Assembly: GCA_016648135.1 (NCBI GenBank) | Contig: JADDOH010023643.1 | Span: forward strand, 992,001-1,056,000 | DNA: 64,000 nucleotides | Direction of reading: 5' to 3' | Origin: Agrypnia vestita | Lineage: Eukaryota > Arthropoda > Insecta > Trichoptera > Phryganeidae | Shown: one piece after another, positions 1 to 9,782 of the stretch | How positions within the stretch are numbered: the first letter of the stretch is position 1 | Layout: each line of letters starts with the position of its first letter | Translations under genes and position numbers: made by a program | Notes under the pieces: model-generated | The model's database searches: none | What the model saw: only the letters and a program-made list of their open reading frames with translations | What the model was told of the DNA's origin: nothing

Positions 1-259
1 ATGGCAAAATACATAAATATCATTCTGTCAGTTCATTTTTGGTGAATAAATACCTACTTCTCTAAAATACTCTTTTTTTCCACCATTTCCAAATATCTCC
101 ACCAACTCCTGCCAAGCTTGGTTCTTGGCGTATTTGAGTAATCCTCACACTATTACAGGTCTTTTCTCCACTTTATCAATAAAAAATTCAGTGTCAAAGC
201 GATCCATAACCATAGAAAAGAGAATATAATGCGTGCTCCTGTTGTGACATGGAACCGTG
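1..259. other. Unassigned AT-rich intergenic sequence
   Basis: No gene, RNA or repeat recognised. The minus-strand open frame over 145-360 has no recognisable domain and runs into the GC-rich repeat that follows. Confidence 0.5.
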
Positions 260-490
260 CGGTGCCCGCAACGCGACTGAACGCTCTCATAAGGCCCCAT
301 AGTAATAGGATCGTGCGGGCGCCGTGCGGGTCTATTTTCTAGCGGTTGGGTTGCGGGCACCGCAGCGGTTGACTAACCTAACTAACTAACACGGTTGTGT
401 GTGAACGATCACATACAAAGCTAGGTAAATGAGACCCGCACGGATCTCATGCGATTCTGAAACGGCGCGGTTCCCGCTGTGTCTGAACAA
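260..490. repeat. GC-rich block with short inverted arms (MITE-like remnant)
   Basis: A block much richer in GC than its surroundings. A perfect 13-bp inverted repeat pairs 260-272 (CGGTGCCCGCAAC) with 350-362. Further GC-rich words (CGTGCGGG, CCCGCACGG, GGTTCCCGC) continue to about 480. This looks like a decayed non-autonomous DNA transposon; no target-site duplication was found. Confidence 0.35.
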
Positions 491-910
491 GCGCTAAAAT
501 GTGTGGATTTGAAATCTGACAAAAGCTTATTATTATTTATGTCTCTTATTCCATTCAAGCAATCCCCGGTATTCTATTTATTATTAGAAATCTAGGTATT
601 TTGTAGTTATTTGCCTGCCTTTTAAAATCTGTATTAATTGGCTTACAAGGTACTGTATAATCGTGAGCGATATATTGACGACATTTTCTTTAATTTCCTT
701 ACCAACATAAATTCTTTCCATGACCAAATCAAATTAGCATTAGAAATAGGTAATTCATCCTTCAATTTTTCTAGATTTGACACTATCAGTAGTAAATTAT
801 AAAATAAATTTTAACGTATATCGCATACCTACTTATGCGGACATTACCATACACTAACCATTTCTCACTAGCACTCATCATTTCATGCAATGGTTCAACA
901 ATCTCAAATA

Positions 911-960
911 AAAAAATAATAAAATTTGGCTAAAGGGTTAGCCAAATTTTATTATTTTTT
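911..960. repeat. Perfect 23-bp hairpin
   Basis: Bases 911-933 are the exact reverse complement of 938-960, with a 4-base loop (AGGG). The stem carries the word AAATTTGGCTAA. No gene is nearby for it to act on as a terminator, so it is more likely the core of a small palindromic element. Confidence 0.8.
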
Positions 961-1514
961 AATTTCTTTAAAGAATTAAAAACACTTAAACAAATAGCGT
1001 GAAACAATAGGTATATGAAGAAATTACTACACGCGCCTTGTCAAAGAAGCAATTTAAATATACAAGCACCCGGTAAACATTAATAGAGATGACGGTCTTA
1101 AGTTAAAAACATCGTGGTATCCCGCGAAATCAAATCGATCCGCACAGTCCGACATCCGTTAGTAGAGACACACTACATCAAGACACACACACACCCTACT
1201 TTTCAACACGGTACTGCAATCCAGTACTTAACATAACTTGGAGACACCCTGACTTCGGTACGGTAGTGCAAGGCAATACTTAACCTACACTTCAACACAC
1301 ACTCATCACATCAGCCCTGATGATGGACCCTGCAATGGGATCCGAACGTTGGCCAGAGAGGTCACATGTACACGGAAGAATATCCCGGAAAACTATGCAC
1401 AAAAGAATGGGTATATGAACTTGATAGATTTAATTTTCAATAAAAAATTAAAAAAATTTCTTCCATTTGTGTAAATAGCCTTCCATCTGATGTAAGACTA
1501 GCATTCTACACTAA
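961..1514. other. Unassigned intergenic sequence
   Basis: Ordinary AT-rich sequence with a short CA-rich stretch near 1185. No coding or structural signal recognised. Confidence 0.5.
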
Positions 1515-1737
1515 CAACTAACTAACTAACCATCACGCCGTTTTCCCGCAGGGGTAGGCAGAGATTGAACGCTACACTTTCTATTCTGGCACACCAATTT
1601 TGCTTCGGCCTCATTCATACATCACCTATACAAGTTCTACGATTGTTGCGGCTTTTAAGAGGGCCGTCCTCAAATACTTGTAGTATCTGATCGTTCCAGG
1701 TCTTTCGCAGACGCCTTCTATTCCTGTTGTCTTCAAC
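1515..1737 (-). pseudogene. 3' end of a non-LTR retrotransposon RT with TTAG tail (copy 1)
   Basis: Read on the minus strand, this matches the end of the copies at 59276-59611, 27985-28236 and, more loosely, 49280-49680. It covers the extreme C-terminus of an RT (consensus ...NRRMCMRRCMNVAEAK...LSAYPCGE), the stop, and a tail of TTAG units seen on the plus strand as CTAA units at 1515-1530. It is 5' truncated, as usual for target-primed reverse transcription, and has indels. It is not a host gene. Confidence 0.7.
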
Positions 1738-1861
1738 TAACTATCTATATATATATAGTAACAACAATTTAGGTAAATTTTTATTTAATACAAAAGGCAA
1801 AGACGCTAAACTAAGCCACCTAGGCACATATATATAAATTATCTTGTAATAACTGTACATC
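1738..1861. other. Short unassigned stretch with TA microsatellite
   Basis: Contains a small TATATATATA run at 1747-1757. Nothing else recognised. Confidence 0.4.
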
Positions 1862-2345
1862 CTTTAATATTGGGAAAAATGTTCGCAACGAGTTAAAGAA
1901 CACCTGAAGATTAAGATCATTATTTTTATAATAACACAGGGATAAATATTCTGCATATAAACGGCTTTGACCTTCGATTAGATCATTAAGAAGATCTCCA
2001 AATAATGAGAGGAATTAATACGTATAATACATTATAGCTAAATTCTTAATAACCAGTTAAATTTGTCCATCAGTCCTATATTAAATATTTTTCCGTTCAA
2101 ATCAAAATAATATCAATCAACCCTGTAATCTCTTTTCCCTTCCTTCCCTCCTCCGGTGTTCAGACTATTGTCTTAATTTGTCTCTTTCTCTTCCATACTT
2201 TATCCATCTTTTTCTTTATTTTAAATTATGTCTTCCTTAAGCGAACAAACGAAGCGACGAAGCTTGAGTCAAGCGAAACCGGTTGGCGTTAGTATTAATA
2301 AATTCATGGTTTCATACAAAGTTGACGTGTTTTATTTTATTTTAG
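1862..2345 (+). mobile_element. Penelope-like element 3' remnant
   Basis: Near 1935-1965 the sequence reads as a degraded NNTGINILH-type segment, the same protein stretch found in better shape at 23776-23900 (NNNTGLNILHKNWF). I take it for the tail of a GIY-YIG endonuclease of a Penelope-like element. The following 3' UTR (2035-2220) is alignable by eye with 24215-24330. It ends in a structured segment at 2250-2288 (7-base box, spare A, stem GCTTG/CAAGC, GAA, palindrome ACCGGT) followed by TTAATAAATTC and GTGTTTTATTT, a layout shared with the other PLE ends in the window. Confidence 0.5.
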
Positions 2346-2689
2346 TATGTATAACTACATATTGCTTTCTACTTTTAATAAAATATTATCCATGATTCAC
2401 CTATATAGTAGCTAAATTATTAAAAATTAATAATAATAAAGAGAGAGACAACAATAATTTCAAAAACAGAAAATGTTTGGATTTCTGTCAAGAAAAACAT
2501 GGAAAAAAGAATTAACATAAAATATTTAGAGCACTAAGGTATAGTAACAGGTCTTTTAAAAGCATAAAAATTCATTCAATATTAATATCCCCTGACGATA
2601 CCAATTCGAGCTACATCAAATATGGCTTCTAGATAAAATGTGTAACAAAATATGTAACGAAATAAAAAAATATGAAACAAAAAATCGTT
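2346..2689. other. Unassigned AT-rich sequence
   Basis: About 340 bp of AT-rich sequence with no recognised feature. Confidence 0.45.
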
Positions 2690-3130
2690 GAACGGCATTC
2701 ATTTTAATTTATAAATGTTGGGGGAGAGAGAGATTTTTGAGGGAGGGGAAATGGTATCATTTTACAATTTGAAAGAAAAGGGATTTGATTTAATTTGAAG
2801 TGTATTACATTTATATCAAGAAAATGGAATAATGCAAAGGGAGAGAGGAGAGATTACTCAATTTATTTCCGCAGAGTCCTAATGAAAATGTATGTAAAGT
2901 TTGGGTCGGATCTGACAGGCGGTATTGATTTTTAAACAGAATGTATCGGAGGGGTAAGAGAAGGGTTAAAAAGGGAGGGCGAGCAAATGAATTTATTTTC
3001 CGCAGGGTCCTAAAAAATAATTATGCAAAATTTGTGTCAGATGAGAATGAAAATATATCAGGAGGGGGGGTAAAGGGGGAGTAAAGGGTCATGAGGTCAC
3101 CGCGACAAATAACAAGCAAAGAGGCAAAGG
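2690..3130 (-). repeat. Helitron-associated minisatellite remnant, minus strand
   Basis: Two to three degenerate units carry purine-rich runs (GGGAGAGAG, GGAGGGG) and the words CCGCAGAGTCCTAA and GCAAAATTTGTGTCAGAT. On the minus strand these match the units at 9800-10260 (CAAATTTTG..., TTAGGACCC...). It is probably part of a decayed Helitron of the same family as 9783-11052. Confidence 0.45.
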
Positions 3131-3184
3131 GAGTTAAATGGAAAGAATGAATAGAAATATAATAAAATTGATGAAAGTGTTGAG

Positions 3185-3385
3185 GGCAGCGAGACCGTGA
3201 AAGACGTTGGAGAATCAGGTTAACCAGATACTGGTAAGAATGGTCATATGGGGGGCCTCAACAATCGTGGAGCTTGTGGATAAGGCGAGAGTTGTTTGTC
3301 AGGACCCTGACGGGTGTGGCATTCTCTCTCTGCCTACCTCCGCGAGAAGCGTTGTGATGATTATAATTAGCATAGTCGCGGTTTT
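3185..3385 (+). pseudogene. Possible LINE RT C-terminal tail (degraded)
   Basis: The plus-strand frame at 3207-3407 includes DKARVVCQDPDGCGILSLP, which resembles the terminal block of the RT tails elsewhere here (AEAKVVCQ...RSILSAYPC at 59 kb). It is followed by GATGATTATAATTAG, a plausible short-repeat LINE tail. The fragment is too short to place in a clade. A chance open frame is the alternative. Confidence 0.35.
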
Positions 3386-4289
3386 GTTTCTATACCCCTC
3401 GACATGATAAAAGAGAGAATATTAAAGTTTTCTAACGCGCTATTTCCAACTCAGTTTTCAGATAAATTCTACTCGGATAATTATAATTCACTTCGCTAAA
3501 TAAACATATTTTCTATTTAAACTTCAGAAAACTAAAAGATATTAAAACTGCTGTATGATTTAAAATTAATTAATTGACTTTTATCGATCATCGAGAAGTC
3601 TACTAATTGCATAGTTTTAACAACTCCTGTCAGCAAGTTAATTGGTTCCAGGTTATAATATTTAGTAGAAGCAATTAGGTATTTTAATTTTACGCTTGAT
3701 TTTCTTTATAGAATTCCTATTTTAATTTTGAATAATCAAATTCATTTTAAGTTAAATGAACTCAAAAGGAATCAATATTGTTTTAAAGGTTCATATTAAA
3801 ATTGTTATGTGTATAGTACGTATATACTAGATTGAAATAAAAATTATATTTTTAATTAAATAGAAATTTTTCACTTTATTGTACTTACACTACGTCTGAA
3901 GTTGTGTTTGTATTATTGTTTAATTTATTATCAATAATTACGATAAAATCAAATAAATAAAAAAAACTTCAGCAGTAACAAGATTAAGAATTGAGTACCA
4001 CCAGATGATGATGACGATGATGATCGCACCAGAAGCAGATAACATCCGATGAGGACTTGATCAGGTAAACCGGATATTAAATATGGTGTTGTTAATCGAA
4101 GAGAATGAATGAATTTGAATGAGGTGAGCTGTGTGTGACTGAGCAAGGACATCCAATATCGGGGCGATATTTCAACTTTGGAATTTCGATATTAAAAAAT
4201 GCTCATTTTCTCACCAATGTTATATATGTAAAATAGGTAGGTACCAAAGATAACGAATTCAATCAAAATAAAATAATGATGCATTTTAA
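3386..4289. other. Unassigned AT-rich sequence
   Basis: Strongly AT-rich, with a short GATGATGATGACGATGATG run near 4003-4023. Open frames here are short and have no recognisable domain. Confidence 0.5.
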
Positions 4290-4376
4290 ATGTCAAAACT
4301 CTAGCCTGGTCGTGGGTTTGAGCCCCATTCCAGGAGACCAGCAAGTTAGTTCCATTTCCATAGCGCGAGCGTTTAA
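4290..4376 (+). mobile_element. Possible tRNA-derived SINE head
   Basis: GTGGGTTTGAGCCCCATTCC near 4311-4330 resembles an RNA polymerase III B box from a tRNA T-arm. It runs directly into the first copy of the tandem unit at 4377, whose beginning (CTTAGTTTGAAAA) also occurs as single copies at 34258 and 62465. A SINE whose tail was locally amplified would explain this. No convincing A box is visible. Confidence 0.3.
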
Positions 4377-4790
4377 CTTAGTTTGAAAATACTAAGAATA
4401 TTGATGTGACACGTATTCCGTATTCGCATATCTATTTAAAAATATATACGTATATGATGAACAAAAAGTCCTATTTTCATAGCACAAGAGTAAGCTTAGT
4501 TTGAAAATACTAAGAATATTGATGTGACACGTATTCCGTATTCGCATATCTATTTAAAAATATATACGTATATGATGAACAAAAAGTCCTATTTTCATAG
4601 CACAAGAGTAAGCTTAGTTTGAAAATACTAAGAATATTGATGTGACACGTATTCCGTATTCGCATATCTATTTAAAAATATATACGTATATGATGAACAA
4701 AAAGTCCTATTTTCATAGCACAAGAGTAAGCTTAGTTTGAAAATACTAAGAATATTGATGTGACACGTATTCCGTGTTTGCATCTCTATT
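4377..4790 (+). repeat. 118-bp tandem repeat, about 3.5 copies
   Basis: Unit starts (CTTAGTTTGAAAATACTAAG) lie at 4377, 4495, 4613 and 4731, an exact 118-bp spacing, and the first three units are nearly identical. The last diverges after about 60 bp. Such high identity implies recent amplification. Single diverged copies of the unit start occur near 34258 and inside intron 1 of the SNMP1-like gene (62465). Confidence 0.9.
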
Positions 4791-5718
4791 TTTTTAAAAA
4801 ATGCCCAAAGGAACACGAAAGCATTCTTTATTGTTAGTTTTATTCTAACTTCTGAAATCCGGAATCAATCTTATATTTAAATTTCAGTGTTTTGGGTACC
4901 AGTGCCGGTATTTATGAATACTGTAAACAAAACCGTGATCCTGAGATTAGATTTCTTAGTTTTTGAGACGAGTAAGTTATTTTTTTTAGTTTAATAATTT
5001 ATTCTTATCGTATAATTCAAATTCTTATTCAAATTTCTTATGAGTTCACACATAATATAAAAATATTGGAGCAAAAAATATATAATGAATTACTCTTCCA
5101 TATAAGGCTTCTGTTTTCCGTTTATTATTGCCTGATCTATGTTTTATATTTACATTGCCTTTGTTTGTCTTTTTTACACGTATCAAAATATTTATCGCTT
5201 TTCTTTTCCGACATCATTTTCTGAAAATAACAAATCTATTTTATTCATTTCCAAGTCTCGGAAATTAATCGCAGCTTTGTACTTCAAATTATTAGTTGGT
5301 CTCTTATTTAGAAGCTATACGAATACACATTATTTGTGCAGAAGTAATTTAAATTATCTTATGCTTTTCTTTTTAATTTTTAAATAATGGAAATTTGTAG
5401 GAGAATGACTTTTACACAATGTGATGACTATTATTATGAAGTACAATCTCGTCAGCATGTGTAAAAAAACAACTTTATTAAGTCTGCAAAAATAGTCACG
5501 CAGCAAAAATACTGCTCTAAATAATCTAAGCAGAAGGCGCCGGATAGCTTTGGCTATGATGCCATCGTCATCAGTGATAGGGTGGCGGCATTTTGTGGGC
5601 TTTGTTAGGTATTCTCAAAGTATGTAAGAAGTAAGTGTTTTGTCAAAAGTTGTTTGTTTTTGTTAAGTGCTTATTACAAAACTAAAAAATACTTAAATCT
5701 AATTTTAACACACCCCAG
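4791..5718. other. Unassigned AT-rich sequence
   Basis: No recognised gene. Open frames such as 5139-5387 are AT-driven, rich in Phe, Tyr and Leu, and show no domain. Confidence 0.5.
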
Positions 5719-5720
5719 TA

Positions 5721-5862
5721 CAGTAGCCGGCAAACATCTTGAAATTCTTCGGCGTAGTGGGGGGAAGTTTGCGCATCTACCTTTCCACCAACGAGACCCA
5801 AATTTCTCCTTCTGCGCATCCCCCACTACGCCAAAGAATTTCAAGAAGTTTGCCGGCAACTG
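5721..5862. mobile_element. 142-bp MITE with TA target duplication (Tc1/mariner type)
   Basis: Terminal inverted repeats of about 40 bp start CAGTAGCCGGCAAAC at 5721 and end GTTTGCCGGCAACTG at 5862. Both run inward through the shared word CTTGAAATTCTT and the ACTACGCC/GGCGTAGT block. The element is bounded by TA on each side (5719-5720 and 5863-5864), the target duplication of Tc1/mariner transposases. At 142 bp it cannot code for a transposase. The overlapping frames on both strands are by-products of the palindrome. Confidence 0.85.
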
Positions 5863-5864
5863 TA

Positions 5865-5985
5865 CCTGCCATAGTATAATCGCCACAATCTAACCACTAT
5901 AGCGCGACTGACACAATCTAACTGCCCAGTGTAACTGCCGTAACTTCGCTACCATAGATGAATCACAAACGTTTTAAAACCAAAA
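5865..5985 (+). repeat. Degenerate ACAATCTAACTGCC repeat
   Basis: Loose tandem copies of a 12-16 base word (CACAATCTAACCAC, ACACAATCTAACTGCC, TAACTGCCGTAAC, CTACCATAGA). The same word string recurs at 8887-8975. Both copies lie directly downstream of a palindromic element (5721-5862 and 8741-8842). Confidence 0.55.
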
Positions 5986-6269
5986 TAATTAATATTTATT
6001 ATATTGAGATCTGATCAAATACGATCGCACTTATCCACCTTAAATACGGCGATTTAAAAAGGCCTGTATCCGAGCGTGCGATTGGTACCCGGCAGGCCTG
6101 CCAATTTCACTTTTATTTTTTCGGCGTCATTCTACCTGCTAGCTTGACTGACAGCTGCAAATTCGTGCTTTAAACGGGTTCATCGAATGCATTATTGGCA
6201 ATCGATGGTGAGTAAATCTGCGACACAGCAATATTCGCCATTGTTTATTCCGTGTTTCGATTATAGTGT

Positions 6270-6670
6270 AATATGGTACTTTTCTAGGACCCGTCTGTAT
6301 GATGTGGACAATGCCGTAACGCTCGCCCGATGAGGCGATGTTTTAATTGTCGTCGGAGATTGCCGGGATTCTCCTGGAGTCACGATTCGACGATGTTGGA
6401 CCCCAAATCAGCCGTGCGCCGGCGGGACCGTGCCCATGGCCAAGTCATCTCGCGAGGGAGGCGAGGCTGACGATCTGTGCCGATGGCGGCTCTCGATGGA
6501 ACCAAATGAAAGTACGATCTCGATCCGTCGGAAGCACCAAGTGGGTATCCCTTAATTATCATTCCTGCGACACCACGTCGGGTGCTCGCCGACAAAGGCG
6601 CAATGGAATATTTGCAGTCGGGGGTCATCACGCTGCGTCGGAGTTCTCGTCCTCTCCGAATCAATGTTCA
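6270..6670. other. GC-rich island with an unidentified open frame
   Basis: About 400 bp of distinctly higher GC content. The plus-strand frame starting at 6347 (143 codons) contains HLAREARLTICADGGSRW around residues 34-51, which resembles the substrate-site motif near the start of thiamine pyrophosphokinases (HLW..A.LR.CADGG). The expected following GDFDS motif is absent, and residues after 51 do not match that family. It may be a broken exon, a transposon UTR or coincidence. No splice pattern supports a working gene. Confidence 0.25.
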
Positions 6671-7113
6671 TCGACCAAAGAACTTTTGTTTTATTTTACT
6701 AATTTAAATTCTGTGATCACTGACTTATTGTGTTCGTTTGCCCGCCTTCGGCAGTTTCTATCAGGCCTTTTGCCTTAATTTGTTTACCCCACTTTTGTTT
6801 ATAGGATTTAAGGAGAGTCAGCGTTCGCTGCCAATGTTTTTTTATACCGATTTGATTAAATGTAAGCCTTTCTGTAATGCACCGTCTTTGTTTTGAAGAT
6901 TCCTCTCCAAGTGGTCAGGTATTCACACACACACGTATCATACGCACATTCATTCATACTTATTCACGCACACACACACACCGACACACCCCCCAGCAAC
7001 GACCAGCGCCTGGAACTCCATGAGAAGCACCCACCGTGCCTGAGAAGTCTCGTGACCGTCCGAGTTAGCTGGTGGATGCACGGCAAGTATGGGTGGCCTG
7101 GCGCTCTATCCGC
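6671..7113. other. Unassigned sequence with CA microsatellite
   Basis: Includes interrupted CA repeats at 6925-6990. Nothing else recognised. Confidence 0.45.
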
Positions 7114-8677
7114 CAGTGCCGTTGCAATATATTTAAAAGTATTTAAATTCAAAATGTAAATACATGGTTACTTTTCTATTTTAAATGCAAATACAACATC
7201 ACAAATAAAACTACTTAAATATAAAATGGGTATTTTCAAAATACCTGTATTCAAATCCCTATAGTTTCATGGATATGAGTAAATTCAAGGTTTGCAATAT
7301 TTTTCAATATTTCTGACTTATCTTCTGCAGACTTTGGACTATCTTTATAACTAACTTATATAGAATATTTTAGATTCAATCGCTTAAAAACAAGTCAAAT
7401 AAATTTAATTTAAAATATGTTTTACTTTACTTTGTAATACATACACAATGAGTTATTAAATTACTACTATAGTTTCGAGAGGTGCAGTCCCTCTTATCAT
7501 CAGATATAGATAATAACTAACTTAAATACAAAATTTATCAATCTTATCTGGTAGGTCAGGGGGGCGCGCGGTAGGAAGGCTATTTTCCCAAAAAGCTCTA
7601 GGAGTGGTGAAGTGGTCTGTAATGTGATATTATTTATTAATGTGTTTCTAGAATTTACATTTTTTCGGATTTCAACGGTTTCAAAACTATTCATTATCCA
7701 TCCTCTATGAGAAACCGAGTGGAGTAATTTTAATTTGTGACTATCACAAAGACTAAAGTTCAAAACAAGCATTAAAATAAAACAACGACAATATATAAAA
7801 AGATGTGCAAAATAGTTGTGACGAATGTGCGGACGCTTGGATGAGGGAGAGGCAAGCGTGCGGGCGAGACGAGTGAATGGCGCCCGTGCTGTTGCGCCGC
7901 ACCGGGCAGAACGAGATTCACCGGGGTCCGAATCAGTTGTACATATTGTATTATAAGGTAGTGTCTCCAATAAATGTTGTTACCTACGTAACGCGTATTA
8001 CTAGAAGAACCCGATTATTCCCAAGTGCGTAGGCCGAGTTATATTGCCTACGCACGCAAGAACATCACAATAGTTTAATAATAAAATCGCAAATACAAAA
8101 TAGTTTCAAAGAAAACTATTTAATTTTAAAATGCAAAATACGTACTTTAAAATACCTTTATTCAAATACCTTAAGTTAGTTAAGATATTTTCAAGTCATT
8201 TATTTCGCTGATTTTAACACTAATATTTGTTCAAACAATTCATCTCTCATGTTTCATCTATGTGGTTTCATTATCATTCCACCACATTGAAATGGTCGTT
8301 CAACAAGAGCAGAACTTGGTTAACAAATATAACATTTAAGAAAAAAAATTTTCACATTAAGATATCGTTCAAGGAATTTAATCTATTGTCATCATCTTTT
8401 AAATATTGTGGTATTTCCAGATCTATTGAAATATTGGCATTATCACTAGCTACAGATGAGAATTAGTCTCAATATTGGCATTACGATCGGTGCGTTCATA
8501 AAAAAAGGAATTTTCGATGAAATTAAATGTGTAAAATGTACGAAAAAAAATGTATGTAATAAAAAATAAAAAATAACCATTTTGCATTTTTCAAATACGA
8601 AATATGTTTATTAAAGTATTATAAATAAAATAGAAAATGCATTTTGAAAAAGGTATTTCAAATAATTCACATCCCTG
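7114..8677. mobile_element. hAT-like element remnant carrying an inserted PLE
   Basis: The left end at 7114 starts CAGTGCCGTTGCAATATATT. The right end read inward from 8677 starts CAGGGATGTGAATTATTTG. Both then pass through AAATAC and TTCAAAATG words, so the ends look like inverted repeats of a hAT-type element. The interior repeats AAATACAAAAT-type words at 7190-7260 and 8080-8180. A Penelope-like remnant (7430-7765) and a GC-rich stretch (7817-7982, with AATAAA near its end, possibly a small LTR) interrupt it. The 8-bp flanks do not match, so the boundaries are uncertain. Confidence 0.35.
7430..7765 (-). pseudogene. Penelope-like element: endonuclease C-terminus and 3' end
   Basis: On the minus strand the reading DSHKLKLLHSVSHRGWIMNS matches the PLE at 39975-40490 (DSHKLKLLHSVPHRGW). 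It is followed by SRNTLINNITLQTTSPLLEL, the usual end of a PLE GIY-YIG protein. Downstream on that strand the 3' end carries the hammerhead-like layout at 7462-7506: CTGATGA box, spare T, stem around AGAGG/CCTCT, GAA, palindrome ACTATAGT. The copy is 5' truncated and non-functional. Confidence 0.7.
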
Positions 8678-8724
8678 AGCGTAAACATTTTTCCATTTGC
8701 AGGCATTTGCATTTCGTTCCACGG

Positions 8725-8858
8725 GTAATTGAATTAGTGCGTGTAAGCCGTGCCTACGACACACATTGTTTCGTTGTGTTGGTGTTTACGGGTATAAACA
8801 CCAACACAACAAAATAATGTGTGTCGTACCCACGGCTTACACATACTTATTCGATTAT
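8725..8858. mobile_element. Palindromic MITE
   Basis: Arms 8741-8788 and 8795-8842 (48 bp, only a few mismatches) flank a 6-base loop, CGGGTA. Weaker pairing extends outward to about 8725 and 8858 (GAATTAGTGC against ATACTTATTC). The arms contain GTGTAAGCCGTG and ACACCAACACAAC. No target duplication is clear. It is too short to code for anything. Confidence 0.75.
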
Positions 8859-8884
8859 CTTTCTTGAATGGAAAGACGTATGAC

Positions 8885-8977
8885 CGTCACAATCTAATAG
8901 CCACAGAATATCTGTCACAAAACAACTGCCACAATCTAACTGTTACAATCTCACTACCATAGAGAACTCTAACTTTT
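8885..8977 (+). repeat. Second copy of the ACAATCTAACTGCC repeat
   Basis: Contains CACAATCTAATAGCCACA, CTGCCACAATCTAACTG, TTACAATCTCACTACCATAGA. It is the same word series as 5865-5985 and also lies just downstream of a palindromic element. Confidence 0.55.
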
Positions 8978-9782
8978 GTGTCATTCTAAATATAATACGA
9001 ATATTGAATTTCTTTGACAACAAAGAATGAAGATGGAATGTACATCACTTTAATATACACTTATTATTAAGCTAAGCTGACACTATAAAAATGATCAAAA
9101 TAGGAAAGGTCATATTCAATTTTTAATATCGTAATGTAACTCAGTTTCCCGTTATTTGTTATCATAATAATAATTTTACATTTTGAGTTATTAAAACATC
9201 ATAATTGTTGAATATAATCAATACAAGGATCGTGCAAATAATTATCTTGGTATAGCATTTCCAACAACTGCAATATAACTTTGTGGGTAGATTATTTATA
9301 TAACAAGAAAGAACTCTTTATAAAATACTGTTCATTTCAATGAAGAGTACTTTAATTTGTTTTCTTTGTTCAAAGTGTTTTCTTGTTTTCAATCATTGTT
9401 TTATAAACCATCAGCGCACAAAAAAGGCTGTATTTCATTTATTATCTTCTTCCTTTTATTATTCTTTAAACCATAAATCTGAAATTGAAATACCATTAAT
9501 ATTTGAGTTGAATAGTTTCTTAGAATTGCGCAGAAAATAATATAAAAAAATCTTCAGAATAACGAAGAATATATCTTTCCTTATCATCTTATGATGTACC
9601 TACACAAATTATACAGCTATTATTATTAATGATTAATATTAATAATAATACGAGAATTTGAATTAGGTCTATTAATAATGCTTCAAATAAATTAATCTAA
9701 TAGAATAAAATTTTCGTCTGATCCTTATCCAATTGTATCATGTGTTCTATCAATATAAGGATATTTTTTTTAGTATTGTATA
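8978..9782. other. Unassigned AT-rich sequence
   Basis: About 800 bp of AT-rich sequence; the open frame at 9340-9540 has no recognisable domain. Confidence 0.5.

Noticed and set aside
911..960. Hairpin followed by a T run as an intrinsic terminator
   Set aside because: Rho-independent terminators are bacterial; this is insect DNA and no gene precedes it.
4377..4790. CRISPR-like regular repeats
   Set aside because: Units are directly adjacent 118-bp tandem copies with no spacers, in an insect genome.
7500..7970. 156-codon minus-strand frame
   Set aside because: Only its C-terminal half is recognisable, as PLE endonuclease debris; the N-terminal half is unrelated GC-rich sequence, so it is a chance fusion.
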